Source of the DNA: an uncultured Porphyromonadaceae bacterium
GTDB lineage: Bacteria; Bacteroidota; Bacteroidia; Bacteroidales; Muribaculaceae
NCBI GenBank assembly: GCA_900548705.1
Contig: URLF01000111.1
Coordinates: forward strand, 1-7,008
DNA length: 7,008 nt
Direction of reading: 5' to 3'
The notes beneath the pieces were generated by a model. That model had not been told where the DNA came from. It saw only the letters and a list, made by a program, of their open reading frames with translations, and did not search any database. The position numbers were made by a program, and so were the translations under genes. Below, piece by piece: positions 5,797 to 7,008 of this stretch; the stretch's first letter is position 1, and the number at the start of each line of letters is the position of its first letter.

Positions 5797-7008
5797 ATGA
5801 TTGATTTCACCCCATTGAGCAAACCGTTTTTCTCCCGGGTCCACGAGGCCGAACAGCGGGAGAGACGCGATGTGGAGCGCAGCCAGAAGGAGACGCTCCG
5901 CCGTTTGCTTTATGCCGGGTCGAAAACTGAATACGGGCGTGAGAAGGGGCTTTCCCCCGCCGACTCTTATTCACGCTTTGCCTCCCGCGTGGAGCCGCAG
6001 ACCTATGAGCCGTTCCGCCCGTGGGTCGGCAGGATGCTGGCAGGGGAGAGGGACATCCTCTGGCCGGGGGTATGCCGACGCTTCGCCCAGTCCTCCGGCA
6101 CCTCCGGAGGGAAAAGCAAATACATACCCCTCCCTGACGCGTCGCTCAACGGCTGTCATTACGCCGGAGCGGCATATTCCCTCGCCTCATACCTCCACGC
6201 CTATCCCGACAGCCATGTCTTCGGGGGGAAGAACTTCATCCTCGGGGGGAGCTACGCCAACGAGCTTCAGGGATTGCCCTCCGGTGTGAAGGTCGGTGAC
6301 CTTTCTGCATCGCTGATCGACCGCATCAACCCCCTGGTCAACCTCTTCCGGGTGCCCGACAAGCGTACAGCCCTCCTTGCCGACTGGCAGGTAAAGCTCC
6401 CGCGTCTTGCCGAAGCCGCCGCCAAGGCCGATGTCAGGTCGATATCGGGTGTCCCCTCCTGGTTCCTGACCGTCCTGAAAGAGGTGCTGCGAATCACCGG
6501 AGCGTCGACAATCCATGACGTGTGGCCCGGTCTGGAGGTGTTTTTCCATGGCGGCATCGCTTTCGGCCCCTACCGCGAGCAATACCTCCATATCACCGAC
6601 CCCTCCAGAATGCGCTATTGGGAGAACTACAACGCCTCCGAAGGGTTCTTCGCCGTGCAGGAGAATCCCGGTTCCCCGGCGATGGGGCTGCTGATGAACG
6701 CCGAGGTGTTCTACGAGTTCCTCCCCCTCGGCTCAGACCACGCCTTCCCAGCCTGGGAGGTCATCCCCGGCGAGGTCTACGAGCTTGTGATAACCTCATC
6801 CAACGGCCTGTGGCGTTACCGCCTGGGGGACACCGTAAAGGTGGAGTCTCTCTCACCCATGACCATAACCATCGCCGGGCGCACCAAATGCTTCATCAAT
6901 GCCTTCGGCGAGGAGCTGATGGTCTACAACGCCGAGGCCGCCATGACCCGCGTGGCCGCCATGACAGGCGCGGAGGTGGCCGACTACACCGCCGCCGTCC
7001 TCCACGGG
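5797..7008 (+). CDS. GH3-superfamily acyl-adenylating enzyme, partial
   Basis: The first 404 codons are present and the frame is open to the right edge; family members have about 500 residues, so roughly the last fifth is missing. Plant GH3 proteins such as JAR1 activate a carboxylic acid with ATP and join it to an amino acid. Bacterial members are common in Bacteroidetes, but their substrates are unknown to me. All three adenylation motifs are visible: SSGTSGGKSKYIPLP (99-113, phosphate loop), YNASEGFF (278-285) and WRYRLGDTVKV (339-349). AGRTKCFINAFGEELMVYNA near the end matches the hinge into the small C-terminal lid domain. I see no signal peptide or membrane segment, so it should be cytoplasmic. 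The ATG at 5797 (MIDFTPLSKPFFSRVHEAE) lies two bases after the topA stop, so the genes are probably cotranscribed and perhaps translationally coupled. Superfamily is firm; reaction partners are not inferable. Confidence 0.94.
   Translation, partial: MIDFTPLSKPFFSRVHEAEQRERRDVERSQKETLRRLLYAGSKTEYGREKGLSPADSYSRFASRVEPQTYEPFRPWVGRMLAGERDILWPGVCRRFAQSSGTSGGKSKYIPLPDASLNGCHYAGAAYSLASYLHAYPDSHVFGGKNFILGGSYANELQGLPSGVKVGDLSASLIDRINPLVNLFRVPDKRTALLADWQVKLPRLAEAAAKADVRSISGVPSWFLTVLKEVLRITGASTIHDVWPGLEVFFHGGIAFGPYREQYLHITDPSRMRYWENYNASEGFFAVQENPGSPAMGLLMNAEVFYEFLPLGSDHAFPAWEVIPGEVYELVITSSNGLWRYRLGDTVKVESLSPMTITIAGRTKCFINAFGEELMVYNAEAAMTRVAAMTGAEVADYTAAVLHG

Overview
The window looks like chromosomal DNA from a fairly GC-rich member of the Bacteroidales. 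Three things point there. Four promoter-like sites carry the Bacteroidetes -7 box TAnnTTTG. No gene has a Shine-Dalgarno sequence before its start. The proteins are of the Bacteroidetes type: a TolC with a long Bacteroides-style insert, a topoisomerase I ending in GRYG repeats instead of zinc fingers, and a bacterial GH3 protein. The genus cannot be fixed from this sequence alone. Most of the window is ordinary core genome.

Left part (1-1963), minus strand: an efflux operon. A TolC-family outer membrane channel gene (437-1927) is followed after 54 bases by a HlyD-type membrane fusion protein gene that runs off the left edge (382 to 1). The inner membrane transporter that would complete the tripartite pump probably lies beyond the edge. 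The tolC promoter box nearly touches the start codon, and a nested two-part dyad lies just upstream of it.

Middle (2110-2544): a plus-strand gene for the small bacterial signal recognition particle RNA has a near-perfect Bacteroidetes promoter and a T7 run at its end. Its conserved domain is clear, but its tip differs from the usual GGAA tetraloop. About 300 non-coding bases follow, between the convergent SRP RNA and mgtC genes. They hold a 28-bp perfect inverted repeat around a 65-base spacer, then short tandem repeats.

Right part: a minus-strand MgtC/SapB-family membrane protein gene (2545-3264) is divergent from a plus-strand operon. That operon has topA (3470-5794) and, two bases later, a GH3-superfamily adenylating enzyme gene (5797 to the right edge, 404 codons present). 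The mgtC-topA spacer contains two competing dyads that share a GGGGG segment, and one of them contains the proposed topA -7 box.

No complete new multi-gene system is visible. The best leads are the long inverted repeat, the altered SRP RNA tip, promoters placed so that tolC and mgtC mRNAs would be leaderless or nearly so, the nested dyad before tolC, and the uncharacterised GH3 enzyme coupled to topA.
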